Shown piece by piece: positions 36,154 to 44,178 of a stretch of DNA of 64,000 nt. Made by a program: the position numbers and the translations under genes. The stretch lies in assembly GCA_017849585.1 (NCBI GenBank), contig JAFIGT010000021.1, positions 124,001-188,000 of the forward strand, written 5' to 3'. The first letter of the stretch is position 1, and every line of letters begins with the position of its first letter. Origin of the DNA: Verrucomicrobium sp. Its GTDB lineage: Bacteria > Verrucomicrobiota > Verrucomicrobiia > Methylacidiphilales > UBA1321. The notes beneath the pieces were generated by a model. It worked only from the letters and a program-made list of their open reading frames with translations. It had not been told where the DNA came from and searched no databases.

Positions 36154-36474
36154 TCAGGAGTAGCGGACGTCTTTGCCGGGCTCCATCTCGTAGTTGAACG
36201 AGGTGATTTTCGAGGAGAAGGGATCGAGCACCTGTTTTTGGAACTGGGTGTAGACGGCGCTTTCCTGGGCGTACTTCAGCTTGTCCATGTTTTCCAGGTC
36301 CATGGAGAAGAAATAGGTATAGGGATTGGTTTTGACTTCGATCCGCTTGCCAACCCGGAGGTTGTTGATTTCCGGGATCTTGAGGAGACGGATACGCGTC
36401 TCTACCATGATGGATTCGAGTTGTTCCGGGGTGACGGAAGGTTTGACTTCGAGCAAGCTGATGTGGTGAACCAT
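36154..36474 (-). CDS. Dabb (stress-responsive A/B barrel) domain protein
   Basis: Dabb proteins form small dimeric alpha/beta barrels; few have known functions. The 106-residue product reads HHISLLEVKPSVTPEQLESI at the N terminus (His at the first strand) and PEINNLRVGKRIE in the middle. The final strand-helix-strand contains HPTHYEF-like residues replaced here by SAVYTQFQKQVLDPFSSKITSFNY. This pattern is typical of the family. It lies 135 bases upstream of lysS on the same strand and may share a transcript; no link in function is known. Confidence 0.85.
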   Translation of the reverse strand: MVHHISLLEVKPSVTPEQLESIMVETRIRLLKIPEINNLRVGKRIEVKTNPYTYFFSMDLENMDKLKYAQESAVYTQFQKQVLDPFSSKITSFNYEMEPGKDVRYS

Positions 36475-36687
36475 GGCGAGGTGTCAGTGTGCTTGTGCCG
36501 CGCGGAGTGTCAAGGTGGAAAAGGCGTGGCAAAAGGAGTTTTTCTGTGGACGGAGGTGTTGGCTAAATGGAAATGTTCGCGATGTAAATCATTCTGTTTT
36601 CCTATTTCCTCGACTTTTTTTGTGAAAAAAACATTATGGGTAAAATATTCCTAATTTATTTGGACTAACCTTTCGATTGATACTCTT

Positions 36688-37257
36688 GTGTTCGAGAACT
36701 TCCTAAAAAAACCAGACGCAGCTCCGGGTGAAAATCCGGAACCGCAAGAAACCTTACCTACTCCCATGAGCGATACCAAAAAAACCAACCTGACTGACGT
36801 ATTCCGTTCCCCGGCGACCAATACCCGTATTGCCGGTCTTGAGACGACTTTGATCACGGCCGCGGCCGAGTTCAAAGGCTCTCTGGCCTTTTCGGGCGAG
36901 CTTCGCCTCGACGGACGCATTGAAGGCAACATCCAGGCCGAAGATGGTCAACTGACCATCGGCGAGGAAGCCGTTGTGAAGGCGGAAATCTCGGTCAAAG
37001 ATGTGATCATTTACGGCAAGGTGCAGGGCGATATCACCGCACAGGGCCGCATTGAGATCAAGGGCAAGGCGCAGGTCTATGGCGACCTTCACGCGAATCG
37101 CGTGATGATCGAGGACGGCGCGGTGTTCGTGGGTAATTCCAAGACGCTGAGCGGCGGCAATGAGCCGAAGCCGGAATTCAGCCAGATCTTCACCCGCCTC
37201 TCCAACGGGGGCTCTTCCCGGTCGAACGGGCACAGCTCGAAGGTTGAAGCGGAATAG
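36688..37257 (+). CDS. Bactofilin
   Basis: Bactofilins form membrane-associated filaments that position cell-wall or stalk enzymes. The GTG at 36688 gives 189 residues beginning MFENFLKKP, similar to the short N-terminal membrane-targeting peptides of the family; ATG 36766 is the alternative. The core (about 55-145) is a right-handed beta-helix made of short Gly/Ile-rich repeats, e.g. SGELRLDGRIEGNIQ, VIIYGKVQGDITA and IEIKGKAQVYGDLHA. A Pro-rich and Ser-rich tail flanks it. It is followed by an intrinsic terminator (37282-37313). Two further bactofilin genes occur at 55.9-57 kb. Confidence 0.93.
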   Translation: MFENFLKKPDAAPGENPEPQETLPTPMSDTKKTNLTDVFRSPATNTRIAGLETTLITAAAEFKGSLAFSGELRLDGRIEGNIQAEDGQLTIGEEAVVKAEISVKDVIIYGKVQGDITAQGRIEIKGKAQVYGDLHANRVMIEDGAVFVGNSKTLSGGNEPKPEFSQIFTRLSNGGSSRSNGHSSKVEAE

Positions 37258-37281
37258 AGAGGCTGTTTTTCTCGAATAACG

Positions 37282-37313
37282 AAAAACCCGGTGCTTTACG
37301 GCACCGGGTTTTT
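37282..37313 (+). terminator. Intrinsic terminator of the bactofilin gene
   Basis: A perfect 13-bp stem (37282-37294 with 37301-37313) has a GC core CCCGGTGC and loop TTTACG, followed by more T residues. Confidence 0.93.
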
Positions 37314-37354
37314 TGTGGTGACGAGGCACGTCGGATTGCGCTAAGTGTGGCGGT

Positions 37355-38263
37355 ATGCTCCGCACGATCACTTTTCAGGGCCAGTCCGTGTATGAACTTT
37401 CCAATGGCCGTTCGACGGCATTGATTGCTCCGCAGGCGGGGGCTCGCTTGCTGAACTGGAAGGTGGACGGACAGGCGGTCATTCATTGGCCGGAGACGGC
37501 GGATTGGTCCAAACCCGCCCATGTGCGCGGTGGCAATCCGATCCTGTTTCCCTTTATCGCGCGGCACATGGTGAATGGCGAGATCGGCTGGTGGCTGGAT
37601 GCGGTGGGTACGAAACGTGAGCTGCCGATGCATGGTTTTGCGCGCAATGCGGTCTTCGGCGTGGTGCCGATGTCGGACCCGAACACCCTGCGGATGCGCA
37701 TTATCCCGACGCCGCAAACGCAGGCGTGGTATCCATTTGAATTTGTATTCGATGTCGTCTATCGACTGGGCGAGGCAGAGCTTGAGGTGCGGCTGGAGGC
37801 GAGCAATAACGGGGTGGACCCGATGCCTTATTATATGGGACATCATTTTTACTTTGCCGTGCCGCATGACGCGCGTGAGCGGTGGGAGGTGAACATCCCG
37901 TGTGGGCAATGGGGAAATCAGGATTTTACGAACGGTTCCATTATCGAGCGTTCGGCGGCTTCGGCGGTGACGCCGTTATCCGATCCAAAGTTGAGCGACC
38001 GGTTCCATCTTGGGCTGAAATCGAAGGAGATTTCCCTGCTGGAACAGGGCACGGGCAAGGGCGTAGTGTTCGCTCTGGAAGCGGGCGGCAATGTGCCGTG
38101 GTTCGATGTGACGACGTGGACGCAGGATGCTTCGTCGGACTTCTACTGCGTGGAGCCGTGGACGGGGCTGCCGAATGCGATCCACAATGGCAAGGGGCTG
38201 CGTTATCTCTCGCCGGGGTCGAAGGAAAGCGCGGTGTGCGTGCTTAAGGCGATGGGGTATTAG
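37355..38263 (+). CDS. Aldose 1-epimerase family protein
   Basis: Family members interconvert alpha and beta anomers of sugars or sugar phosphates; some act on D-hexose 6-phosphates. The 302-residue protein has GGNPILFPF (GNPILFP-type substrate region), the catalytic His in LPMHGFARN, a second His in PYYMGHHFYFAVP, and Glu in YCVEPWTGLPNAI. These match the mutarotase fold (galactose-mutarotase-like beta-sandwich). The region near the C terminus overlaps by 20 bases the convergent hypothetical gene. It may act with galT in galactose use, although it is 18 kb away. Confidence 0.92.
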   Translation: MLRTITFQGQSVYELSNGRSTALIAPQAGARLLNWKVDGQAVIHWPETADWSKPAHVRGGNPILFPFIARHMVNGEIGWWLDAVGTKRELPMHGFARNAVFGVVPMSDPNTLRMRIIPTPQTQAWYPFEFVFDVVYRLGEAELEVRLEASNNGVDPMPYYMGHHFYFAVPHDARERWEVNIPCGQWGNQDFTNGSIIERSAASAVTPLSDPKLSDRFHLGLKSKEISLLEQGTGKGVVFALEAGGNVPWFDVTTWTQDASSDFYCVEPWTGLPNAIHNGKGLRYLSPGSKESAVCVLKAMGY

Positions 38264-38723
38264 GTTTCTTGGGAGTTTTGTCCAATTGGCTTTGGACAAG
38301 ATTTACGGCTGATTGCAAGGGCTCTTTCAAATAGCCAAAAGAGCCGAATTCAGCTTTGGCCTTATCCAGTTTTATGCCTCGATAGGTCCAATACACATAG
38401 TCGTTCTCAATTAAAAAGAACGAGGCGCATCCGGGGTGTTCATAGCCCGTCTTGGTCCGAGTCAGGAATACCAGAAATCGTCCTGTGCGAAGAAAATCCC
38501 CATAAGGTTCTTTAAGTTCAAGATAGTGAACTCTAGGACCTTTCAGAACGTGGGTCACTTGGGCCAGAGCTCGTGGCGGGGTTGACTGGATGAGGGAATC
38601 AATCGTAACAATAGCGACGAGATCAGATCGGCGAATCAGGTCTTTGAGTTCAAGAATAATAATGGGATTCGCGAATGTGCGGGAAGTGCACAGAAGAAAT
38701 AAAACAGCGAAGGCGTATTTCAT
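38244..38723 (-). CDS. Hypothetical exported protein
   Basis: Not recognised. With the ATG at 38723 the 159-residue protein begins with a signal peptide (KYAFAVLFLLCTSRTFA, likely cleavage after A). ATG 38738 or 38732 would add five or three residues; AGGG stands just before 38723. The mature part contains 'VAIVTI', 'VLKGPRVHYLELKEPYGDFL' and 'FLVFLTRTKTGYEHPGCASFFLIENDY'-like beta-rich segments, reminiscent of small exported beta-barrel or OB-like proteins. Codons are less GC-rich than in neighbours. The terminator of clpP overlaps its 5' end. It overlaps the aldose epimerase gene by 20 bases at the 3' end. Confidence 0.65.
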   Translation of the reverse strand: MKYAFAVLFLLCTSRTFANPIIILELKDLIRRSDLVAIVTIDSLIQSTPPRALAQVTHVLKGPRVHYLELKEPYGDFLRTGRFLVFLTRTKTGYEHPGCASFFLIENDYVYWTYRGIKLDKAKAEFGSFGYLKEPLQSAVNLVQSQLDKTPKKPNTPSP

Positions 38724-38732
38724 ATCCCTCAT

Positions 38733-38770
38733 AATCAAAAAAGCCCGGTTTGCACCGGGCCTTTTTGATT
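38733..38770 (-). terminator. Intrinsic terminator of clpP
   Basis: Arms 38733-38748 and 38755-38770 pair over 16 positions with one G-U pair. The GC core is GCCCGG, with A/T tracts outside. It lies just after the clpP stop and overlaps the upstream leader of the hypothetical gene. Confidence 0.85.
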
Positions 38771-38782
38771 CCAGCGGACTGG

Positions 38783-39409
38783 TTAGAGCTCGGTGGCTTT
38801 TTTGATGATCTTGTGGACGAGGCCGTAGGCTTTGGCTTCTTCGGCGGTCATCCAGAAATTACGGTCGGTGTCGTGTTCGATGCGTTCGATGGACTGGCCG
38901 GTTTGCTGGTGGAAGGTTTCGTTGAGGCGGGCGCGCATTTTGAGGATTTCCTGTGCCTCGATGCTGATGTCGCTGGCTTGGCCGCCGACGCCGCCGCTGG
39001 GTTGGTGCAGCATGAAGCGGGTGTTGGGGAGGCAGAAGCGGTTTTCCTTGTCCGCGGCGGCGAAGATGAGGGCGCCAGCGCTGGCGACCCAGCCGGTGCC
39101 GACGATTTTCACGCGCGGTTTCACGTAGCGGATCATGTCGAAGATGGTGTCGCCGGATTCGACGTGGCCGCCTTGTGAGTTGATGATGATGGTGATGTCG
39201 TCATCCGATTTGCTGGCGAGGACGAGCAGTTTGCTGGTCACTTCCTGGGCGAGTTTCTGGTTGATCTCGCCGTAGATGAGGATGGTGCGGGTTTCGAGGA
39301 GTTGAGCTTCAAAAGGGACCGGGCCCTTGGCGTCTTTCTCGGATTCCTTGCACGGTGCATCTTCTTCTTCGCTGAAACGGATGGGATTCATGGCAGTTAA
39401 ATTAGTCAT
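38783..39409 (-). CDS. clpP: ATP-dependent Clp protease proteolytic subunit with Ser-His-Asn triad
   Basis: ClpP forms a tetradecameric chamber that degrades unfolded proteins delivered by ClpX or ClpA. The 208-residue protein shows the fold-defining SQGGHVESGDTIFD, the nucleophile Ser110 in GWVASAGALIF, and His135 in FMLHQPSGG. At the position of the catalytic Asp (B. subtilis Asp172 in DTDRD) the motif reads DTDRN, so it is Asn184; alignment of 23 residues here needs no gap. Such an Asn occurs in Listeria ClpP1. The N-terminal 35 residues are an acidic extension. No clpX gene is adjacent. It probably works with another ClpP, as in two-subunit Clp systems. Confidence 0.93.
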   Translation of the reverse strand: MTNLTAMNPIRFSEEEDAPCKESEKDAKGPVPFEAQLLETRTILIYGEINQKLAQEVTSKLLVLASKSDDDITIIINSQGGHVESGDTIFDMIRYVKPRVKIVGTGWVASAGALIFAAADKENRFCLPNTRFMLHQPSGGVGGQASDISIEAQEILKMRARLNETFHQQTGQSIERIEHDTDRNFWMTAEEAKAYGLVHKIIKKATEL

Positions 39410-39466
39410 GTATCGGCTCGGGGCAAGTCCGAACCAAGAATTAATTGGGCGGGCGTACGGGATTGT

Positions 39467-40450
39467 TCAGTTCTTTTTCTGGCGGGCGACGAATTCAATG
39501 GCGGCACCGCTCTGGAAGCGGAGGAGGCCACGGTTCTTTTCGTCGAGATAGCTGGTGGCGAGGTCGAGGGTGATGCCGGCGAGTTCGAGGCTGTTGCCGA
39601 TGATGACGTAGTCGTATTCAATGCCGCCGAGCCGGGCGCGGTATTCGTCGGGATTGGGGATGTGGAAGCTGTGTTTGTCGGTGTGGCGGAGGATCTGGCG
39701 TCCGATGATGGCGAGGAGGATCAGGACGGCGGCGGCGAATCCCATGACCTTGAAGGTGCCCCACCAAGGTTCGGTTTTTTTCCAGTTGGTGCCGAGGAAT
39801 AGGAAGAGAACCATGTAATAGTGGATCGGGATGACGCAGAGGCTGACGATGCTGAGGGTGATCTTCCAGTCGAAGAGAATGAAGTAGGCGGCTCCGAGGA
39901 GTAAGCAGCAGCGGGCAAAGAACCAGAATTGTTCGACCATGACGGCTTCGCGCGGTCGCAAAATATTATGACCAAAACGACCTTTCAGGAGGGAGCGTTC
40001 GAGGCTGCTGATCTGTGCGCTGAAGGCAGACTTGGGTTCGGGCGTGGCGGAGCCGTTGCGTTCGGCGACCATCTGGTCGACGTTTACCGTGGGGCCACCT
40101 CCCGCCCCGGGCATGCCGGAGAGGCCGTTGAGGACGGTACTCCAGAGGCCGGTGACGTTGCGGGTGACTTGCGAGGGATCTCCCTTGGCCATTTGTTGTA
40201 CTTGTTCTCGGGCGGCGGCGGCGGGGTCTTGGGCGGTGTCCGTGGGGGTGGATTCAGTCTTCGCCTGAAGTTCCATTTGGGTGTCCGGGGGGATTAGGGC
40301 GTTCTCGATGCGGGCGAGGGGGACAATATAGGAGAAGACGCACAAGAGGGTGAGTGCGGCGGTGCGGGCGGGGAATTCGCGAATGAGAAAGGCGAGGGCG
40401 ATGCACATGAGCACGATGTCCATCGTGAAGTTGTACGAAGCGTAATTCAT
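39467..40450 (-). CDS. Hypothetical integral membrane protein
   Basis: Not recognised. The 327-residue protein has two N-terminal hydrophobic segments (residues 8-45). A cytoplasmic or periplasmic disordered Ala/Pro/Gln-rich stretch (55-145) follows, and then four hydrophobic segments between about 170 and 245. A soluble C-terminal domain of about 75 residues comes last, with HIPNPDEYRARLGGIEYDYVI. No enzyme motif was seen. The gene is 57 bases upstream of clpP on the same strand and may be co-transcribed. The start at 40450 gives a sensible N-terminal membrane segment. Confidence 0.75.
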   Translation of the reverse strand: MNYASYNFTMDIVLMCIALAFLIREFPARTAALTLLCVFSYIVPLARIENALIPPDTQMELQAKTESTPTDTAQDPAAAAREQVQQMAKGDPSQVTRNVTGLWSTVLNGLSGMPGAGGGPTVNVDQMVAERNGSATPEPKSAFSAQISSLERSLLKGRFGHNILRPREAVMVEQFWFFARCCLLLGAAYFILFDWKITLSIVSLCVIPIHYYMVLFLFLGTNWKKTEPWWGTFKVMGFAAAVLILLAIIGRQILRHTDKHSFHIPNPDEYRARLGGIEYDYVIIGNSLELAGITLDLATSYLDEKNRGLLRFQSGAAIEFVARQKKN

Positions 40451-40789
40451 CCGTTATCCCTGGTTCATCCCTGTCAAAAGTCGCCGCGGTTAATAAGTGA
40501 GCGCCTTAACGGCCAATCCCATACAACGATTTTAGATCCCTTTCAATCAAGTATTTCGGGGTTGGTTCCGATAAGTAGCACTAACGTATGTGCCTTGGGT
40601 TCGCGTGTGACTTGTAATGATGTGTTTCACTCTCTGCTCAAATGGGATGCAAAGGATGAGGCAAATCGGCCGCTACGTGTATTTGTCACAAGTTTGGCTT
40701 CAAATTTGCTGGTCAAGCGAACCGCTGCACGACTACGTTTAATGCCGTTGTGCCATTGGAATCGTCGAAAACCTTAAGGAGGTAATGTT
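40451..40789. other. Intergenic region before glgP, no gene seen
   Basis: These 339 bases lie between the divergent starts of the membrane-protein gene and the glgP gene. I see no gene, tRNA or convincing hairpin. Its last 15 bases contain the strong Shine-Dalgarno sequence AAGGAGG of the phosphorylase. Confidence 0.5.
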
Positions 40790-43351
40790 ATGTCAGATTG
40801 GCCGTTTACGTTTTCCGTCACCCCACAAATCCCCCCGCGTATCGAAGCGTTGCGGGAGATCGCATACAACCTCTGGTGGAGTTGGAATGAAAGCGCTATT
40901 TCGCTTTTCCGTCGGCTCGATCCCGTCCTGTGGGAAGAATGTCATCACAATCCGGTCCGGCTCTTGCGTAAAATCAAGCAGTCGAGCCTTGTGCGCGCGG
41001 CGAATGATGGCGATTTCTGCAATCATCTGGACGACGTCATGGGCCAGCTCAATGCGTATCTGAGCAAGGGGGACCGCTGGTATCGCAAGACCTATCCGAA
41101 CGAAGAGTCGAATCTGGTCGCGTATTTCTCGGCGGAATTTGGTTTTCACGAATCGCTGCCCATCTACTCCGGTGGTCTCGGCATTCTTGCGGGCGACCAT
41201 TGCAAGGCGGCCTCGGATCTGGGGATTCCATTCATCGCGGTGGGCTTGTTGTATCGCCTTGGCTATTTCAAGCAGCGGATTAACAAGGATGGCTGGCAGG
41301 AATCCGAGCAGGTGAATTGGAATTTCTATGAACTGCCGATCACCGAAGTGCGCGTGGGCGATGATGCGAAGCCGTTGCTCATCTCCGTGCAATTGCCGGG
41401 CCGTCTCGTTTACGCCAAGGTCTGGCAGGTGCGCGTCGGCTTGATCCGTCTATTCCTGCTCGACACCGACATTCCCGACAATAACGAGGAAGATCGCAAG
41501 ATCACCTACCAGCTTTATGGCGGTGATCACGAAATGCGCATCAAGCAGGAAATCGTTCTCGGCATTGGTGGTGTGCGCGCCATTCGCGAGATGGACTTGC
41601 ACCCGATGGTCTATCACTTGAATGAAGGTCACGCGGCGTTCCTTTCGCTGGAACGCATCCGTCGCCGGATGATGGAGCGCCAGCTTGGTTTCCAGGAAGC
41701 GTTGCAGGCGGTCGCGGCTTCGAATCATTTCACCACGCACACGCCGGTCCCGGCGGGCAATGATGCGTTCTCGCCCGAGCTGATGGGCAAGTACTTCACC
41801 GATTTTGCCCGTGAGTGCAAGATGGGCTTCGACGAGTTCATCCAACTGGGCCGTCCGTGGGAGAACAAGGCGGGCGATCCGTTCAGTATGACGATCCTTG
41901 CCCTGCGCACCTCGCGTCAGTCGAACGGTGTCAGCGCCATTCACGGCCGCGTTTCGCGGGAGATGTGGCAGGTGGTCTGGCCCGGCGTGCCGCAGGCGGA
42001 AATTCCGATCGGTCACATCACGAACGGCATTCACACCCTCACGTGGATGGCTCCCGAAATTCGCTCCATGATCGAGCGTGTGGGCGGGGCATTCTGGGAG
42101 GACGATTGTTCGAGCAAGGAGGCGTGGAAATGCATTGAGAAGATCTCCGACGAGGAGCTCTGGACCGTGCATCAGAAACTCAAGATCAAGCTCATCCAGT
42201 TTGCGCGCAAAAATCTGCATCACCAGCGCATGCCCGCCGGTTACAGCGCGGTGGATATCCGCGGGGCGGAGGATGTGCTCGATCCGCGGTTGCTGACCAT
42301 CGGCTTTGCCCGCCGCTTTGCGACGTACAAGCGTGCGAATCTGTTGTTCCGCGACCTGAACCGTCTCGAAGCGATCGTCAATCACCCCGAGCGTCCCGTG
42401 CAATTCGTGTTTGCCGGCAAGGCGCACCCGGCGGATGACGGCGGCAAGCGGTTGATCCAGCGCATTTATCAAGTGGCGCAGATGCCGCAGTTCAAGAACC
42501 GGATTGTCTTCATCGAGAATTACGACATTGACGTGGCCCGTCACATGTATCATGGCGTGGACGTCTGGCTTAATAACCCGACCCGTCCGCTCGAGGCGAG
42601 CGGCACCAGCGGCGAAAAGGTGTGTCCGAATGGCGGCATCAACCTGAGCGTGCGCGACGGTTGGTGGGACGAGGCGATCGACGGCACCAACGGTTGGGCC
42701 ATCGGCGAGGAAGTGCAGAGCCCCGATCCGGCGGTGCAGGACGAGTTCGATTGCATTTCGATCTACAGCCTGATCGAACACCAGATCGCGCCGCTCTACT
42801 ATCGCCGCAACAGCAGCGATCTGCCGCATGAGTGGATGCAGTGGATGCGCCGCAGCATGGAGACGGTGGGGCCGGAGTACAACACGTTTCGCATGGTGCA
42901 GGATTACGCGAACAAGTTCTATCTCACGGCGGGAGCCAACGGGCGTCAACTACGTGAAAACGATTACCAGGGATCGATCCAACTGGCAGCGTGGAAGCAG
43001 CGTATCCGCGCGAACTGGCACCAAGTGCAGGCGAAGGAAGTGCACTGGAAACACCCCAGTGCGTTCCGCGTCAGCGTCGGTGACGAGTTTGCCGTGGAGT
43101 GCAAGGTGCATCTCGGCCAGTTGGCGCCCGAAGAAGTGCAGGTGGAAGCGTATGTGCGCATGACCAGCGGTACGGTTTATCACGCGTATGTGCTCGCGGC
43201 GGCGGATAAGCTCGCCGATGGTTGGTACCTCTACAAGGGCGTGGTGCAGGCCGGAGATAGCGGTACGTACCAGTTCAATGTGCGGGTGCTGCCGTTCCAT
43301 CCGAACATGGTACAGAAGCATGAGCTGCGACTGACCACTTGGGCGTCCTGA
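40790..43351 (+). CDS. glgP: Alpha-glucan (glycogen) phosphorylase, DUF3417 type
   Basis: The enzyme phosphorolyses glycogen or maltodextrins to glucose 1-phosphate. The Shine-Dalgarno AAGGAGGTAA precedes the ATG by 4 bases. The 853-residue protein starts with the DUF3417 domain (PPRIEALREIAYNLWWSWNE, about 15-110) that defines the thermophile/PVC-type GT35 branch. The glucan phosphorylase domain follows, with FSAEFGFHESLPIYSGGLGILAGDH, FTTHTPVPAGND and the pyridoxal-phosphate Lys in EASGTSGEKVCPNGG. A C-terminal beta domain of about 130 residues (from 720) follows. The length matches that branch. A terminator ends the gene. Confidence 0.96.
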   Translation: MSDWPFTFSVTPQIPPRIEALREIAYNLWWSWNESAISLFRRLDPVLWEECHHNPVRLLRKIKQSSLVRAANDGDFCNHLDDVMGQLNAYLSKGDRWYRKTYPNEESNLVAYFSAEFGFHESLPIYSGGLGILAGDHCKAASDLGIPFIAVGLLYRLGYFKQRINKDGWQESEQVNWNFYELPITEVRVGDDAKPLLISVQLPGRLVYAKVWQVRVGLIRLFLLDTDIPDNNEEDRKITYQLYGGDHEMRIKQEIVLGIGGVRAIREMDLHPMVYHLNEGHAAFLSLERIRRRMMERQLGFQEALQAVAASNHFTTHTPVPAGNDAFSPELMGKYFTDFARECKMGFDEFIQLGRPWENKAGDPFSMTILALRTSRQSNGVSAIHGRVSREMWQVVWPGVPQAEIPIGHITNGIHTLTWMAPEIRSMIERVGGAFWEDDCSSKEAWKCIEKISDEELWTVHQKLKIKLIQFARKNLHHQRMPAGYSAVDIRGAEDVLDPRLLTIGFARRFATYKRANLLFRDLNRLEAIVNHPERPVQFVFAGKAHPADDGGKRLIQRIYQVAQMPQFKNRIVFIENYDIDVARHMYHGVDVWLNNPTRPLEASGTSGEKVCPNGGINLSVRDGWWDEAIDGTNGWAIGEEVQSPDPAVQDEFDCISIYSLIEHQIAPLYYRRNSSDLPHEWMQWMRRSMETVGPEYNTFRMVQDYANKFYLTAGANGRQLRENDYQGSIQLAAWKQRIRANWHQVQAKEVHWKHPSAFRVSVGDEFAVECKVHLGQLAPEEVQVEAYVRMTSGTVYHAYVLAAADKLADGWYLYKGVVQAGDSGTYQFNVRVLPFHPNMVQKHELRLTTWAS

Positions 43352-43391
43352 GCCAGGCGGATGTGACCGTGCGTCACGTTCCCGTTTGACG

Positions 43392-43423
43392 AAAAAGCCT
43401 GCGATTTACATCGCAGGCTTTTT
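43392..43423 (+). terminator. Intrinsic terminator of glgP
   Basis: A perfect 13-bp stem (43392-43404 with 43411-43423), GC core GCCTGCGA, loop TTTACA, followed by further T residues. Confidence 0.92.
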
Positions 43424-43482
43424 TGTGTCCGGTTCTGTCGAAAAAATATCGAGGGGGATGGTCTGCCGATACGGCTTTGATC

Positions 43483-44163
43483 CTACCTCTTTTGAAACTT
43501 CGCGATGTAGGCGTAGCGGCGTGCGACCGATTGCACGGTGAGGGTGCCGAGACCTTTTTCCTCCCACGCGCGTAACTGTGTGAGGAGTTCCGGCCGGTGG
43601 GCGACGTGGAATTTCTTCAGCCAGCCGCGCAGCATCTTGCCGAACCACGCGGGGAGGTCGCCCTGATCCCAGAAATCGACGATGTAGAGCGTGCCGCCCG
43701 ATTTCAGGTTGGCCAGTCCCGCTTCGAGGGCGAGCGGCCAGGTGGGGATGATGGAGAGCGAGTAGGAGAAGAAAAGCGCATCGAAAGGTTCACGCAGGCC
43801 GAAGGTCGTTTCGTGGCGGAGATTTTCCGCCAGCTCGGGTCGCAGAATGATGCGTCCGATCAGTCCTGATTTGCGGAGATTCTTTTCGGCGGTCTCCAGC
43901 ATTTGGCGGGAGGCGTCGAGGCCGTAGAGTTCGACCTTCGGATTGCGCTTGGCGAGACCCACCAGATTGCGCGCCGTGCCGCAACCGATTTCAAGCACGC
44001 GATCGCCGGGCTGCAAAGCCGGGGCCATCTGGTCGAGGAGCTGATCGCGGCCCAGGAGATAGTATTTGCGGGAGAGGTCGTAGATGTGCCGCGTGAGGCG
44101 GTACATCTGGTCCATGGCCTGCGATTGATCGGCCGGGGCGGTCAACGTATCGGCGTTGCTCAT
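43483..44163 (-). CDS. btaB: S-adenosylmethionine-dependent N-methyltransferase, BtaB-like
   Basis: BtaB methylates the homoserine moiety of the lipid made by BtaA three times to give the betaine lipid DGTS. The 226-residue protein has the SAM-binding motif VLEIGCGTARNLVGLAKR and LYGLDASRQML, the downstream FFSYSLSIIPTWP, and VDFWDQGD. The N terminus MYRLTRHIYDLSRKYYLLGRD is characteristic of BtaB proteins. It is 15 bases downstream of btaA on the same strand, giving the gene order of the known btaA-btaB pair. It has no membrane helix and probably acts at the membrane surface. Confidence 0.88.
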   Translation of the reverse strand: MSNADTLTAPADQSQAMDQMYRLTRHIYDLSRKYYLLGRDQLLDQMAPALQPGDRVLEIGCGTARNLVGLAKRNPKVELYGLDASRQMLETAEKNLRKSGLIGRIILRPELAENLRHETTFGLREPFDALFFSYSLSIIPTWPLALEAGLANLKSGGTLYIVDFWDQGDLPAWFGKMLRGWLKKFHVAHRPELLTQLRAWEEKGLGTLTVQSVARRYAYIAKFQKR

Positions 44164-44178
44164 GATGGGGGAGGCCGG

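Noticed and set aside
34762-36654. Long open frame on the + strand opposite lysS (630 codons)
   Set aside because: It spans lysS, the gap and the Dabb gene in antisense; its composition is Glu/Gly/Asp/Val-rich without any domain, typical of antisense frames in GC-rich genes.
41450-42949. 499-codon open frame opposite glgP
   Set aside because: Antisense shadow; the + strand phosphorylase is unambiguous.
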